The notes: generated by a model not told the origin, from the letters alone. A stretch of 64,000 nt of DNA from Brachynemurus nebulosus (GCA_035578155.1 JAPWDM010000078.1:186001-250000), one strand, 5' to 3'. Counted from the stretch's first letter, positions 45,908 through 59,242 are shown. Numbers and translations are program-made.

Positions 45908-46837
45908 GGGTGAATGCTGGAGAGATGCCGTAGATTTTGAAAACACTTGATAATTCTTAAAGTATGCATTTAATTGATTTGAAATTTGGTACACAATAAA
46001 TGTAAACATTGTTCTTTAAAATTATTTATAAATAATTTTAAATTTTTAGTCATAAAGGATTCATAATTAACATTTTTGTAGAGCCTGCAAAGCGGCGTCT
46101 CTCCCACACCTATGGGGGAGATGTCGCATCAAAGAAGGAGGGACGCCGCATAGTTCATATTAAAAATTTTGCATTTTACACACATCTCCATACATGATGA
46201 ATGCCATATGTAACTATTTTTGGCACTTTATATATCTTAACCAGCCAACTTTGTTTTTGTTTCTGAGTACTTTTCAAAACATTCAATACACAGGCAATAA
46301 TCATTATTTTCGTTATCTTCACTAATATGAGACCTCTTCCTGATCCATAAATGGATCTTTTGTATTTACGTGGTATAATTTACATTCCAAAACAAAAAAT
46401 TGCATAATTAAAGTATAAGTCTATGTTTTTAACATGTAATATGGTGCGGCATCTCTCCTTTTTGTTGTGATAGATGCCGCATGTTGCTGTAGCAAGCATA
46501 GTGCTCAATTCCAACCTAAAATTTTACACAGTACTTTTATAATATACCTAGATTAATAACAAAACTCATTTTCATTAAAACAATGAAATATACATTCTTA
46601 AATTATAATGAATTAAATGCTTGATAAAATATTATGTTAAAAAACTTACTTTTCAATAATAAAAAGTTGGATAATTACTAAACTGATGGACTAATCATAA
46701 ATGTTACCATATACAACTTAAATAAGTAATTTATTTTAAACATATAATCATTTATAGCGCTATCTATCAATCAACGGACGAACTATGGCTACTGCGGCCT
46801 CTCTCCCGACGCGGCATCTTTCCCGCACTTACATCCC
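45908..46837. mobile_element. TIR element T4 with internal GGAGAGATGCCGC repeats
   Basis: Left end GGGTGAATGCTGGAGAGATG (preceded by TA). The right end, inverted, reads GGGATGTAAGTGCGGGAAAG before ATGCCGCG. The motif recurs inside in both orientations (about 46093, 46122, 46445, 46471 and 46797). The right-hand TA is not preserved. Same architecture as T1-T3. Confidence 0.6.
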
Positions 46838-47361
46838 TTCAACTCGTAATTGTTTTCTATCTCCACTTATTAACCAAACAACAAAAATGGTACTCTGTTT
46901 AAAATATTGTACACAGCAAAAAGCAAAAAGGGCAACACGAAGTGGAGCGAGGGCCAAAGGAAGCAAGACGGTAGACGGTGGGGTGAATATACCACCATAA
47001 AGTTTAAATAGTCAAATTTTCAAATAAATCTTGAAATATGCAAAGTGTCTCGAGGTTTTAAAATAACTCAAGTAAGCGACTCTTGTGAACATCTACCTAA
47101 ATATATTATGCACCAAGCGACAAGCAAGCTATAATAACAATTTTGTGACTGTTTTTAATCGGATTTACATGTCGCCTAATTAATATATACGTTTAAATTT
47201 CTCCATCGCGGTACGTACCGACCGTTCGTCGGTCGGTCGGTACGAGAAACGGTACGAACCTTCCTACCGATAAAGAGTAACGTTGTAGATTTTATTCATT
47301 CTTTTAACAAACTTCCACATCCGCTCCTCGGAGCGAAGACGGAGAAGCGGGGAGACGCAAG

Positions 47362-47508
47362 ATGGTTTCGGTAATTAACAGTTTTGTTTATTTTAAAGAT
47401 CATTCTTCATTTCCACCGTTAATGAATTTTAAACATTAATTACTAAATAATATTGTTCGAATAGGAATCACTGGAATTGCTGCTGCTGGAGCGAACCATG
47501 CTGTCGAG
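47362..47508 (+). CDS. Candidate 5' coding exons, MVS-ESLELLLL
   Basis: A relatively GC-rich leader (47320-47361) precedes ATGGTTTCG and a donor GTAATT (47371). After 94 nt an acceptor AATAG opens exon 47465-47508 in phase, ESLELLLLERTMLS, ending GTCGAG|GTAAAT. The pyrimidine tract is poor and no later exon was found. The protein is unrecognised; it may be a chance structure. Confidence 0.22.
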
Positions 47509-47984
47509 GTAAATGTCTGTTTGCAAGCGAAGAAAAATATTTTTATTAAAAATTATTTAAAATTGAATAAAGCGAACAGAATGGATGTGAAATAATTGAG
47601 CGGGTACTTCCATTCAGGAAAATATTATCTGGAAAAGTGTACTTCTTGTATTGTTATTTTTAGGCTTGCAACAAATTTCGGCAACTATTCGATATTCAGT
47701 CTATTCGGGCACTGTTTGATATTTGATACGTACAGTTACATAGTCACGATATGCGTACTGTTTAGTACATACATATTTAAAATAATTCAAATTTTAAATA
47801 ATTTAAAAAACCGTTAAGTGTTGTAATTCATTGTTGAATTTAAAAGAATTAAATTAATTGTTTCTGAAAAATTTTAAAAATCTTTTTAGACTCGATTTTT
47901 AAAGTGACTGAACGTTTAAAACTTTTGAAACTCAGCTTGGTCAATTAATTTTTTCATTACTTTATTCCGTTACCTTATTTCGTT

Positions 47985-48379
47985 TAGTGAAGACCAAATG
48001 CAAGACCAAGACCAAGACTTGGCAGTCTAGGTCTTGGTCTTGTTCTTGCATTAAGAGTCTTGGTATTGGTCTTGCTAGAACAGTTTGAGTTTTGGTCTTG
48101 GTCTTGTTATTGCTAAAAAATCTTGCACTTTCTTGCATTTTTTTATTAGCGAATTTTTTTCTTCTAAAATGAGAATTTTTACTATCTTTACGCATTAATT
48201 ATACTTCCAAACTATTTATTATAAATAGTTTAGCCAGAGTCTTGCTTTTTTCTTGCTTTTGTCTTGGTCTTGCTCACTAATTGAGTCTTGGTATTGGTCT
48301 TGCAGCCATACTTATAGTCTTGGTCTTGGTCTTGGTCTTGCAAAAAATGCAAGACCAAGACTAATTTTGCTCATCACTA
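47985..48379. mobile_element. hAT-type MITE with CTTGGT array, copy 1
   Basis: Ends TAGTGAAGACCAAATGC and (inverted) TAGTGATGAGCAAAATTAG. Perfect 8-bp flanks ATTTCGTT on both sides (47977-47984 and 48380-48387). The interior contains imperfect arrays of CTTGGT in both orientations. Confidence 0.88.
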
Positions 48380-48387
48380 ATTTCGTT

Positions 48388-50067
48388 ACTTTTGCTATAT
48401 TTTCATGAATATCGAAAAAATGGTAGTCTTTTCTTGAAACTACGTTTTCCAAAATGGTTGGCAAGATAACTTCAGCAATTTTCGGCCGCCTGTTGACTTG
48501 AAATTTTATCGGTAGCTTCTTAGATAGATTACCTAGGGCGGTATACAAGATTTTTGAAATTGGTAATCAAATATATTTTTTATAAACAAATTAGTGTTGA
48601 CTGTTTCGTTGATATCCAAATTTTTTTTTTCAACTGTGTTGCTTAAAAATTGTTATGCTGCCCACCAGGAATCCCTTTGACGAAAAGCGTCTGTGTCCGA
48701 TCTGCTCACACGTCGCCATTTTGTTTTGTTTGTCGGGGGGGGGGGTTATTTTGGTGTACCTCAAATTACGTATAATATACTCTAAAAAGTTTTATATTGA
48801 CTGTGTTATTCGTTACGGAGAAAAAATTCTTTTCTAAAAATGTGTGAAACTGGTAAGTCGTGTAAGTAAAGTATACCAAATAATATTTGCCGAATATTCG
48901 GTATTCGACCAACAGCTGAATAGGATATCCGTTCAAAGCCTACCCACGCAGTGTTCTTTACCCTTTCTTCGTTTACAATATAGAATTATAGTGTTTGAAA
49001 GTATTTTTCCATATTATTCTATAAAATATTATTAACGTAATTATTTTAACTTTGAAATTTGAATTTGATAGAGACTATTCGCGGCACTTAATGTAGTGGA
49101 AATATTTCCAGTAGATAAATATGTAAATAGTTTCCGGAATGAAATATAAAATTATTTTCTAAGACAAATTTTCCACTAAAAATTACAACAATATACAAGA
49201 TATAATATAAATACATTTTATAATGTAAATACTCTTACATCGATTCATATAGATCATTTCTTAATTCGCTACATATACCACGTATCATAATTAGACTGAA
49301 TGAAAGTGAGTCTGAATACTTTATATAAGTTCATATTTGTCTTTTTTTTTTTTGCTTGTTTTAATTTCATTTGTTTTAAGTTTTTATAAATGTACTAAGT
49401 GATCAAGGACTCTCGTTAGATAAATATTGAGTATAATTTTTAAAATTGGTCAAGAATTCTGATCTATAGCATGTATATATCTAGTCGTTTCTACCAGGAT
49501 TATTGCGAATGTGATATTTTAAGACATTTGTAGACGCGGATTGTTTTTTCAGTAACATCTGCAATTGCGGGCACGAATGCGGACACAGAAGTTTTTTGTT
49601 CTTATACCATTTTAAAACTTGATTTCATAAAATAAAGCATGGAAGGTATCAGCACCAGGAAGTGTTGAAAAAGACAACAAAAAATTCTTTAAAAATGTAT
49701 TCTCTTTTGTCTGTTCTTTTCTTTTCCGTATAACATATTTCGTATCTAGAAATAGTAACAAAAGTAACCAGTTTTTTGTACCAATCCCAAGAAAAAATAA
49801 TGGTTTCGGTGCAAGTTTCAATTTTAACAATATAAGTATAAGAGAGAAAACAAAGGAAGCCTCCAATCCAATAATTCGAAAGTATATTCATGTTGCAACC
49901 TTTCGCATTAAAATAATGCAGATGTTCCACAGACGCGGATGTGGGTTCGAACATTAGTAATAGCCCTATAGTATTCGTATGTACAAAACAATGTACTTCA
50001 TTTTTCAAAGGCAGAAATTACAACACAGTCAACTGTTATCGTTAAAGTCCGATGCTGGTATGATTTG
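48388..50067. other. AT-rich region downstream of the gene at 50068
   Basis: Contains the probable 3' UTR of the minus-strand exons at its right end and a decayed repeat at 48430-48610. No other gene is recognised. Confidence 0.35.
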
Positions 50068-50706
50068 TCACGGGACTACCATTCGTGTCGTTGTTGCTTG
50101 GTACAATTGACCTTGATCTTCTAGTACTTCACCCTTTTCATTATAATATCTAAATAATTTAGTTTAAAAACTTTATTTGTACAAAAAAAACATTTTAATT
50201 GCTCTCAAAAGAATTTGAAGGACACTTTGATGGACTTTTCAATTCTTATTCAATTTTTGGGTTTATGATCCATACACAGAAAATTATAACAAAAAACAAT
50301 CCTTAAAAATTTTATATAACATTCCATCATTAGTTTTGGATTGTATTTAATTTCTATTTGATAAATAATTGGTTGTTTATGTAAAGCGCGTGTAAGTAAG
50401 ATTAATGTTTATCCTATATAAAGCATAATAAAATTATTGATTAAAAAAGGATACCTCAAACTCCTTGCACACTTCCACTGCGATATCAGTGTTAATTCTT
50501 CAGTATTACCTACATAAAGGTATGATTCAGAAGTATTTTAACAATAAATTTCTAGTAAGATTACGTCCACTTCGTAAAACGCTCCCTGGTTGAGGTAAAG
50601 CGAAAGCTATCAAAGTTATAGTTGATGCCGAAGTATTTATCGGACTCTCCTAATAAGACCTCTACAATTTTTGATGCATCTTTGAATCCAAAATCTTTCG
50701 ATACAC
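50068..50706 (-). CDS. Last two exons of an unrecognised protein gene (partial)
   Basis: Exon 50565-50706 is open for 46 codons (VSKDFGFKDASKIVEVLLG at its start, RFTSTRERFTKW at its end) in an AT-rich region where stops are frequent. Its donor AC|GTAATC joins in frame (phase 2) to exon 50068-50149 after TTATTTAG: TYYNEKGEVLEDQG, then LYQATTTRMVVP and a TGA stop. The upstream exon begins after ATATAG, so more exons are expected at higher coordinates but were not found. Codon use and charged, soluble composition look like real protein. The family is not recognised, and no function is claimed. The donor GTAATC is weaker than consensus. Confidence 0.55.
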
Positions 50707-52278
50707 CTATATACCATAATTAGGTACCGGGTTTCTTCGGACAGGTCAGGACTGTACTTATTTCAATAAAATTTTGCAACTAAATTACATTAAATTATGC
50801 ACATTTGAATGAATATAATTGGTCAAAAATTACATTTTTCATCATTTAGAATACTAACAGCATTTTTTATTTGACGATAAAGTAAGAAAATTCAAAAAAT
50901 CGGAAAAATTTTTGTAAAATATATTGCAAAGTTGTTGAATATTTAGACGGTTCACTATAATAGCTAAGACGTACGTATTTATTAAGATTTTTTATTATTG
51001 AAAAACAAATTTTTAACAAGCAACTATACTTCCATCTCTCAAAATTGAAAGTAATAAAAAAAGATGAATTTATTTAATTTAAATGACATGTCACATAAAT
51101 CACATACATAATATAAACAAAAATACTTTTGATAGTCAATTAAAATTACAGTGGCACTTTTCAATTGTGCAGGTAATAAATAAAAGAAAAAAAAGGTTGT
51201 TTACATAAAATACGTATAAATAATGTTTTGATACACATATGTATGTGTGTGTACGTTGTTTTTATGAAAATATTTTGAACTTTTAGTCACATTGAGTGCA
51301 ATATGTATACCTGCATATGCTAAAGACGAAACTGTCTGATCCGAAAGAAATCCGATACCTGACCATAATATATTATCGTATAAATGTTATATAAATAAAA
51401 TAACCATCTTGTAATTGTCATAGTAACAATCTGCCTGTTGTATAGATGGCACTAGTTGGTTGTACGTGGGTGGGTGGGGGGTTGTAAGTAGCAGGTAATT
51501 GTTTTATGTACAGGAATGTTTCAACAAACACAATGGATACATACATACCATACACGGGTTCAATTAATTATATTGTCGACGACAGGTTGTCGCGAAAGGA
51601 TGCCATGTAGCTACCAGTTAGGTAGGTGACACGACACCTACCTATTACGTGTCATTTTATCGGTTCGTTCCAATATAAGTACACCTACGCGCTTCAACTT
51701 GTTAAAATACCTCTCCGTCTCCGTTCGACACAATAATAAATGATGTTTTGTTTTTGTTCGAGGAAGAATCTCGTTCAACGTCTATTGTTTTGTCGCGGAG
51801 GAGGCATCTCGGGGGACGTTCATGTTCCATTGTTAACACCTCACATGGCCAACTCGTGTTATTGGTAGGTACCTACAACAAAATAAACGTAGACTGTTTA
51901 ATTTGTCAGGTATAACCTAATTAACAAAAAATAGGGACGATATATTTTGGTTCTGAACCAGGATGATTACCGTGGTTACGATAATTCGATCGGAGAAATG
52001 GATATTCTAGGAAAAAATTCAAATTTTGTGTACGTACTTATAATTCAAAAAAATTATGCAAAAATGTTAATTTATCATTATTTTGTTCACACCTCACCAA
52101 TATAGGTATACTACATGTGTATACATATTAGCTAGTATGTTGGTATCAAGGTTCTTGAGTACATGCTAGTTTCAGAAATATCACATCATTACTCTAATAC
52201 TGATGTTAGTAATATTAATTCACAATTACAATAAAAAGTGAGAAACAGATACTGTATCCCGCAGTACCTAGTCTTTAA
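50707..52278. other. Intron or intergenic, nothing firm
   Basis: Mostly AT-rich. At 51720-51850 a less AT-rich stretch has a minus-strand frame of about 42 codons starting MEHERPPRCLLRDK, without a recognised family or clear splice partners. Confidence 0.3.
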
Positions 52279-52625
52279 TAGTGATGAGCAAATGCAAGAC
52301 CAAGACCAAGACTTGGCAGTCTTGGTCTTGGTCTTGGTCTTGGTCTTGGTCTTGGTATTGCTAAATAATCTCGCACTTTCTTGCATTTTTTTATTAGCGA
52401 ATTTTTTCCTTCTAAAATCAGAATTTTCTCTGTTTACGGTATTAATTATACTTTCAAACTATTTAAATAGTTTAGCAAGAGTCTTGCTTTTTTCCTGCTT
52501 TTGTCTTGGTCTTGCTCACTTGAGTCTTGGTATTGGTTTTGCAGCCATACTTATAGTCTTGGTCATTCAAAAAATGCAAGACCAAGACAAGACTGTAAGA
52601 TCAAGACTAATTTTGCTCATCACTA
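52279..52625. mobile_element. hAT-type MITE with CTTGGT array, copy 2
   Basis: Ends TAGTGATGAGCAAATGC and (inverted) TAGTGATGAGCAAAATTAG. Flanks GTCTTTAA and GTTTTTAA (7 of 8). The interior has runs such as CTTGGTCTTGGTCTTGG. Confidence 0.88.
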
Positions 52626-55600
52626 GTTTTTAAGCTTTTTGGTTTGCGACCTCCTCCTCCGTGCATTTGAAAATTTTAAAGGAACCCCAAAATATGTATA
52701 AATGGGTAGGAAATATATAGAAAATGGGTATGTAAAACTGTAACTAATTAATTCGCCTCCCCCCCTCAAATAATTTTTGCGATTCCCTTGGGAGTCGAGA
52801 AACACTACTTTATTCAAACCTTATTAAAATGAAGAACTTCTTTTCGAAAGACATTTACATTCGAAAATGATAAAAATTTTTACTTGAACTGAAACTTACT
52901 GATAGTCTTTTTGAAAATTTGTTGCTATTTTGGGTTCTACAACGCGAGAAATTGCAACCAGTAAAGTAAAGAATTTCGATAACTTTATTAATACTCAATC
53001 TTGATTTCTTGCAGCCTAAATGTGATTACAAGATTTGATTGAAAAATTTTTCTAGAATAATTTTATATTAAATAATTCCTTAATACAAAGTAAACAGTAT
53101 TGAGATAGATATTCTTTGAATACGGTACAAAGTCTCAGTATTGAATTTCCACAGTCTATAAGTACTTGTAGGAAATTTTTATGATAAAAAAATATGTTTT
53201 GATTTTTTTCCAGTTAGAGACAGTGCAAAAAAAAATTGTAAACACTCTAGTCAGTGTCCTTATCAAATCAAAAACCAAAATTAAAATCTAATTATATATG
53301 TTATCGGTCAAGTGGCTTAATCACAACTGGAGTGTCCGACTTGCTGAGAGCTATCTGTAATCATTTTCATCTAGAATTATTATTAATTATTATATTGATA
53401 TAGAAATTTATCATATAATAATTATCCTCAATTTCACCTTTTGCACCATTAGCTAATGAGTTCAGCAAGGATTGTATCTTACATGTATACTTGGTGCAAG
53501 CAATTTAGAGCACACATCGAGCATAAACACAGCTATAGTACCTTCCTTCGTATGGGATATGTTAAATTCAATATTGTTAGAGTATTGCGAAACCACCAAA
53601 CACGTTCACCTCTAAAATCCATGATAATAGACTTGAAATTGCTACCATCAGCAATATCGTATTATAACGATATTACCGTACCTTCCTCTCCGCGCGTCTT
53701 TTCGCCCCTCGCCCCGCGCGTTGGTTGGCGTATCTATATGGAATAGTTGTTGAATATACCTATGTGTACTTACTCTTTCTTCTAAGTGATTTCTATCAAA
53801 ATATATCAAGCGCTTATACGAGTGAATGTTGGTGTTAAAAAAAGAGATGGTATGAATTTTGAATGTTTTATGGATTTGTTGTCTTTGTTTTAGTGTTAGT
53901 GACTGGGGGTATGTTGCATTTTTTATGCCCAGGCACGTAGAAGCGAAACGCAATAATGGGAAAAAATTTGGAACAGTTTTCCAAAAATTTTTTTAATAGG
54001 ATTCATTCATGTTCTGATGGTGTTGCCAGTTTTGGAACCACTTTGGTGTCCGTCTGTTCGTCTATCACTGGTCGACTTCCTCTGAGCATACAGTTAAAGT
54101 GTGGTGGCCCAATTAGAGAGAAAATGGAAAAATTTTCAAAGACCAAATGATACTTGGGTCAGTGGTTTTAAGATTATCGCCACTTTTAACTTTTTGAAAA
54201 AATCGAAAAATTTTGAGTTTTTTCGATTTTTTTTTTTAAAGATTGATGAAACTAGACGGGGAAGGAGTAAGGAAAAGTCTTAATTATTTTAAGGGAAAAA
54301 TGTTTTTATAGGTCGCATGGCCTAGAATTTTCATTTTCTGATCAAAACTGAAAAATTTTTGAAACTTTGCAGCAAGGTAGAAGTCGCAGTATACTTCCAA
54401 TCCGCACTTTTTTTTTCCTTGGACTCCCTCCCCGGAAGCGGGACTCAGAGACCATATTTCAAAAAATTTTGTAAAATAAAATTCGTAAAAATTTCAATTT
54501 CTAGCAATTTTCCTTAAAAATGCACCCATCCCACTCCTGAAATTACAAAATAAATTTTGATCCCTTGGGACTCTTGAACGGAATGGTCTTTTGTGATTTT
54601 TTTTAGCTATTTTTAGCTTCTTTATCAATTTCTTATCAGTTACTTTCCCCACCCTCTTCTAAACCCAGTTGTCAGTTTTATTTTTGTAAATAATTAAAAT
54701 TTTAACCCGACTGAAAATAAAAGTTGGAGCTGTATACGCAGAAGATTTACATAGATACTTAAGTCAGTCTTATTGTATGAAATAATTTGAATAATTCCTC
54801 CTCGTGTACAAAAGTTTTATACGAAAGAAAATTATACATTTTCTTACACGTATATAATGTTATATGCTATATCTTTGCAATTGTACTTTAAAACATAGGT
54901 TAGAGAAATGGATAGTTCCATAAGAAAATGGATAGTTTATACAACTGACATAAATTTCCGTGGTTAGGTACAATTTCTATTACATAACTTATAATGGAAT
55001 AGCTTCCAGTTTGAATGTGTCGTCGACGATAGCGTGTGAGGGTGAGGAGCGGGGGGTACTAGTGAGACATTCCTGTGAACATTGGTCCCTAAGGAGTTGC
55101 GCGACTCCAACCTGCGGTCACACAAAACTTCATTTATTCAACTTCACAACTCTCAACTGTACAACTTATCCTACTCTCTGTAGAGATGGCAGGGAGCATT
55201 ATCCATTCTCACACCATTTCAAACCCATTCTTATGCTCACCTAAGTTGTTACTATACCATTCTTATGTAAGAGATACTATTGTTGTTGTAAATGTAATGT
55301 TCTTGTCATGTGACCCGCTACCAATGAGAATATGTATATGTATATATACATATATATAGATGTTTGTAATTGTACAAATATATATATATATATATATATA
55401 TGTGTATGTGTGTGTATATGAATGTGTTACTAAATTGTATCTCAACTAAATAAAGCTCAAATATCATTATCAACTAATATTTCTAAATATCATATATTGT
55501 ATCATTATTTCAGATTAATAACGCAACAACTAAAAGAATTCTCCTTAGCAACAAGCATAATAGAACAGATTTTGTTTTTGCATACTGATTAAAGTAAAGC

Positions 55601-56141
55601 TATAACTCTAATAAAGGAAAGTATAGTACCTAAGTAAAATAGTTTCGGGTTTTAATTTTTTAGGGCTTGTGGAATCCAGAAAACCTTCCAAAAATACATA
55701 GACATTTTCGAAGGTGAGCATTTTTCTGATGTTAGTTTACGTTTTTATGTATGTGAAGCATTAAAAGGAGCAAAATTTGATGACATTTTGTCCAGAAGTT
55801 CTAAAATTACCATTTTTTTTTTTTAAATTAGTCAGAATTTTTTTAACCACTATGAAAAGGTCATTTTTGTATTAAAAGTTGGGGACGAAAATTTTTTTCC
55901 ACCTACCACTTCGTGAATGTTATTATTAGAAAGAGTTCAAAAAATTAAACTGAGATTCCTTTTACCTTTTTTCATTTTTAAATCCCGTTTTTAAAATATC
56001 AAGTCTCAAACTGAGACTTTTCCTGTCTTGTTTAAAATTTGAATTTAGCAAGTTTAGTCATAAATTTTTGAAAATGCAAAAGTACGTCTGATTTGGTTAA
56101 CCGTAATAAATATACTTAAATTTTTTGTATTTTCTCTGAAA
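52626..56141. other. Intergenic, no supported gene
   Basis: Several frames of 60-100 codons occur (for example 53456-53746 and 54960-55244), but none has a recognisable domain. Positions 53675-53735 are strikingly GC-rich (CTCCGCGCG, CCCCGCGCG). Positions 52640-52800 hold a transposon remnant. A (TA)n/(TG)n tract lies at 55320-55425. Confidence 0.3.
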
Positions 56142-56623
56142 TAGTGATGAGCAAATGCAAGACCAAGACCAAGACTTGGCAGTCTTGGTCTTGGTTTTGT
56201 TCTTGCATTAAGAATCTTGGTCTTGGTCTTACTAGAGCAGCTTGTCTTGGTCTTGGTCTTACTAGAGCAGTTTGTCTTGGTCTTGGTCTTGCAAAATGCA
56301 GTCTTGGTCTTGGTCTTGGTATTGCTAAAAAATCCTGCACTTTCTTGCATTTATTTATTACCGAATTTTTTCCTTCTAAAATAAGAATTTTCTCTCTTTA
56401 CGGTATTAATTATACTTTCAAACTATTTAAATAGTTTAGCAAGAGTCTTGCTTTTGTCTTGGTCTTGCTCACTTGAGTCTTGGTATTGGTCTTGCAGCCA
56501 TACTTATAGTCTTGCTCTTGGTCTTACTCTTGGTATACATAGTCTTGGTCTTGGTCTCGGTCTTGCAAAAAATGCAAGATCAAGACAAGACTGTAAGACC
56601 AAGACTAATTTTGCTCATCACTA
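56142..56623. mobile_element. hAT-type MITE with CTTGGT array, copy 3
   Basis: Ends TAGTGATGAGCAAATGC and (inverted) TAGTGATGAGCAAAATTAG. Perfect 8-bp flanks CTCTGAAA (56134-56141 and 56624-56631). The hexamer array is longest in this copy and is mixed with TTACTAGAGCAG units. Confidence 0.9.
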
Positions 56624-56631
56624 CTCTGAAA

Positions 56632-58338
56632 ATTGTAAAAAACCCTAGCCACTGACTACGGAATACTGACTTAATGTGCGTTTAACATGCACTTGACGAA
56701 GTTTTATTTTTTCGCCAGACTCCACTTATGAAAGTTTATTGCTTGGATGTCTTGGATGACTTTCCACATAAGTCCTGAATTGGCTCAATTGGTTCAATTT
56801 TAAAATTGTCCTTCGATATAGTTGTATGTTTATTGCACTGAACGTATAATACAAACATACGTAAGATATGAACATTTATTAAATTGTTAAACAGAAGATT
56901 TTCCCAAAAGCTTTCTCATAACTCATATGAAAACTTTTACCTTACTTGTGTACACCACCACTGTAAGTTTATTATAACCAGTCTTTATTAAAGGTTTATA
57001 CGAGTTGCGGTGTGTTATGAATTAATAAAATTCTTCTTAACATTTACTTTATTACTCGAGTTTGACAAACTTCTTTACGACATCATATAAAATTTATATA
57101 TTATTTCGATTATTCAGAAAATTCTCACCCGGTTATTATAAATCAGTAATTAAATATTTGACCGATTGCCTCCGTAAAATGTGCGTAAAATTAGTAGCCT
57201 TAATGCCACAATCGATGGTAACTGCCACCATTTTTTTTGGATCACGAAAAAATTAATGTTAAATGTAAATAAATGACTGTAAAGGACCAAACAGATCAAT
57301 ACGACAGACAGCAACTTGATCGGATATATAGCGGTTGTACGACTTGTAATGGTTCGGCGCTTTTAGATTATTTTTAAAACTTGAATTTGGCGCCATAAAA
57401 TTACCATATATTGTTATTATTTTAATTGTTGGATGCCATAAGTTATATTTGTCCCTGTATTCATGGTGAATTATCCTCCGAAGATCAGCATTACGCGTGG
57501 TGGTTTGTGTTGACCGTTTGTAGTTAATAAAATAAAATTGTAATTTAGTCAGTAGACGGTTTAATTGGTAATTTAAATGAGAAAAATTTGTTCTTATTTT
57601 TAAATTTATATTTATTATATTTTAAGCACTTTATTTTCTTGTTAAAATATGTTTATTAAAATTTAAACATTGTTACACTACTGAATTTCTAACATTGAAA
57701 ATTGTGACTCACTAAAAAATACGTCTGAGCCTTTCTGAGATCAGTTTCTGAGTGAGTTGATGCACGATGCATCTTAACCGGTTCGCCGTCTCCATTGCTT
57801 ACTTTGCTATCAAGTCCCTTGTTAAAACCATTTAGTTCGGGGAATCACAAAATCAAGCATTCATATAAGAAACCAATATATCGGCATAATGATGGCGGTC
57901 TTAGGTAGTTCACATTACGGCTGCTAGTTGGCACCACCAAACACATCACCTGGATTCACACTACATTAGTGTAAATCCGATTGTCTAAAGCTCTCGGCTG
58001 ACGCCTACTACCGTTACAGACTACAGTAACTAAGTAGATTGGATTGATGTGAACACGTACATTTAAATACACCTACTGAATTGACCGTACGGTCAACCGT
58101 CCGTCCAGTGTAACGGTCTATCGTACCGGTCTGTCCGTAGCCTAATCGAAGACCGAAGCACACTATATTAATGTTTTGTTTTGATTGCGGCGGTTGTCAC
58201 TGCGCGCAGTTCGCCGCACTTTCATTTGCAAGTTGTTGAAAGAATATTATATGCATGCAGCAGCGTCATTACCTATGTCACATGGTGTACATATAGTTAT
58301 GTTTATAAGAATATTGTAGTACGCCTTTGGCACTCACA

Positions 58339-58339
<1 letters not shown>
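56632..58339. other. Intergenic, no supported gene
   Basis: Positions 58080-58140 contain short imperfect repeats of CCGT/ACGGTC, similar in theme to 61750-61815. No exon was recognised. Confidence 0.3.

Positions 58340-58410
<71 letters not shown>
58340..58410. repeat. (TA)n microsatellite
   Basis: About 35 TA units. Not inside a recognised F1 or R1 copy, unlike most other tracts in the window. Confidence 0.95.
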
Positions 58411-58412
<2 letters not shown>

Positions 58413-59000
58413 GGGTGCAATATATGCATGGTATGTATATATTATAGTAACACCTTACGTTTTGCTTTTTACAACTAGTGACATTCAATTTCCATGGCGT
58501 CATCCACATGTAGATACCGCTACCGGGCACAACATTCATCAAAACAACACGGTTGGGTTGGGTGTCGTACCACTCGTACCACTCTGCTACCACTTTTGTA
58601 CCACTCTTGTACATTATTTCTCATTTCCGAATGATTTGTTTTGCTCAGTTGATTCTAGAAGGTGTTGCAACAGAAAATCCACGTTGAGAGCAACCGTAGA
58701 GGCTGGTGATGCTACAGCTGACGGGTATTTGCCGGTAACATAGATAACACACTCTCAGTTTTGAAATATTCCAATCACTGATAGACAATTTCACTAAAGG
58801 ATCTTTTACAATTAATGTGCTATAAAAAATTTCTTTTTGAATTTTTTTTTGGGGGGGGGAATAATTATTGTATATAATTAAGTGTACCTACCTTGAATTT
58901 TTTTTTCTTTTATCTAGCTTTCCATCTGCCCTTGTAAGCCTGTTGAAGGTGACAGCCCCCTCCCCCCCCCCCCAAAAAAAAAAACGGTGCCAATGATTCA

Positions 59001-59242
59001 ACGAAAACTATAAGTTCGATTGAACTAAAATTGGATACATTCTTTATATTGTGGTGTTTTTTGTGAGACTGACTAGAATCAGCCCTTAAAAGACAAAAAA
59101 GACAGCAAATTTTCTTACTTTTTTATTCAAAATGACGCCAAAAAAAAGCATGAGGTTTAATGGGCTGATTCTAGATAACACCATAACATGTAAAGATAAT
59201 GAATCCAATTTTAGTCCAATCGGACTTATAGTTTTTCTTTAA
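59001..59242. repeat. Inverted repeat of about 90-bp arms
   Basis: Arms 59001-59095 and 59155-59242: AAACTATAAGTTCGATTGAA and ACTAAAATTGGATACATTC at left pair with a right arm whose reverse complement reads AAACTATAAGTCCGATTGGA and ACTAAAATTGGATTCATT; CTAGAATCAGCCC is shared at the inner ends. Older and more diverged than the foldback at 38729. Confidence 0.75.

Noticed and set aside
47962..48548. Frames rich in Lys-Thr, Arg-Pro or Val-Leu repeats at 47962, 48312, 52189, 52238, 56054, 56116 and 56448
   Set aside because: They are translations of the CTTGGT/ACCAAG arrays inside hAT-type MITEs.
53456..53746. 96-codon plus-strand frame with a GC-rich 3' part
   Set aside because: No recognisable domain, mixed composition and no supporting promoter or splice signal; kept only as unassigned sequence.
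54960..55244. 94-codon frame with several Cys and His
   Set aside because: The spacing fits no zinc-binding or Kazal pattern and there is no signal peptide.
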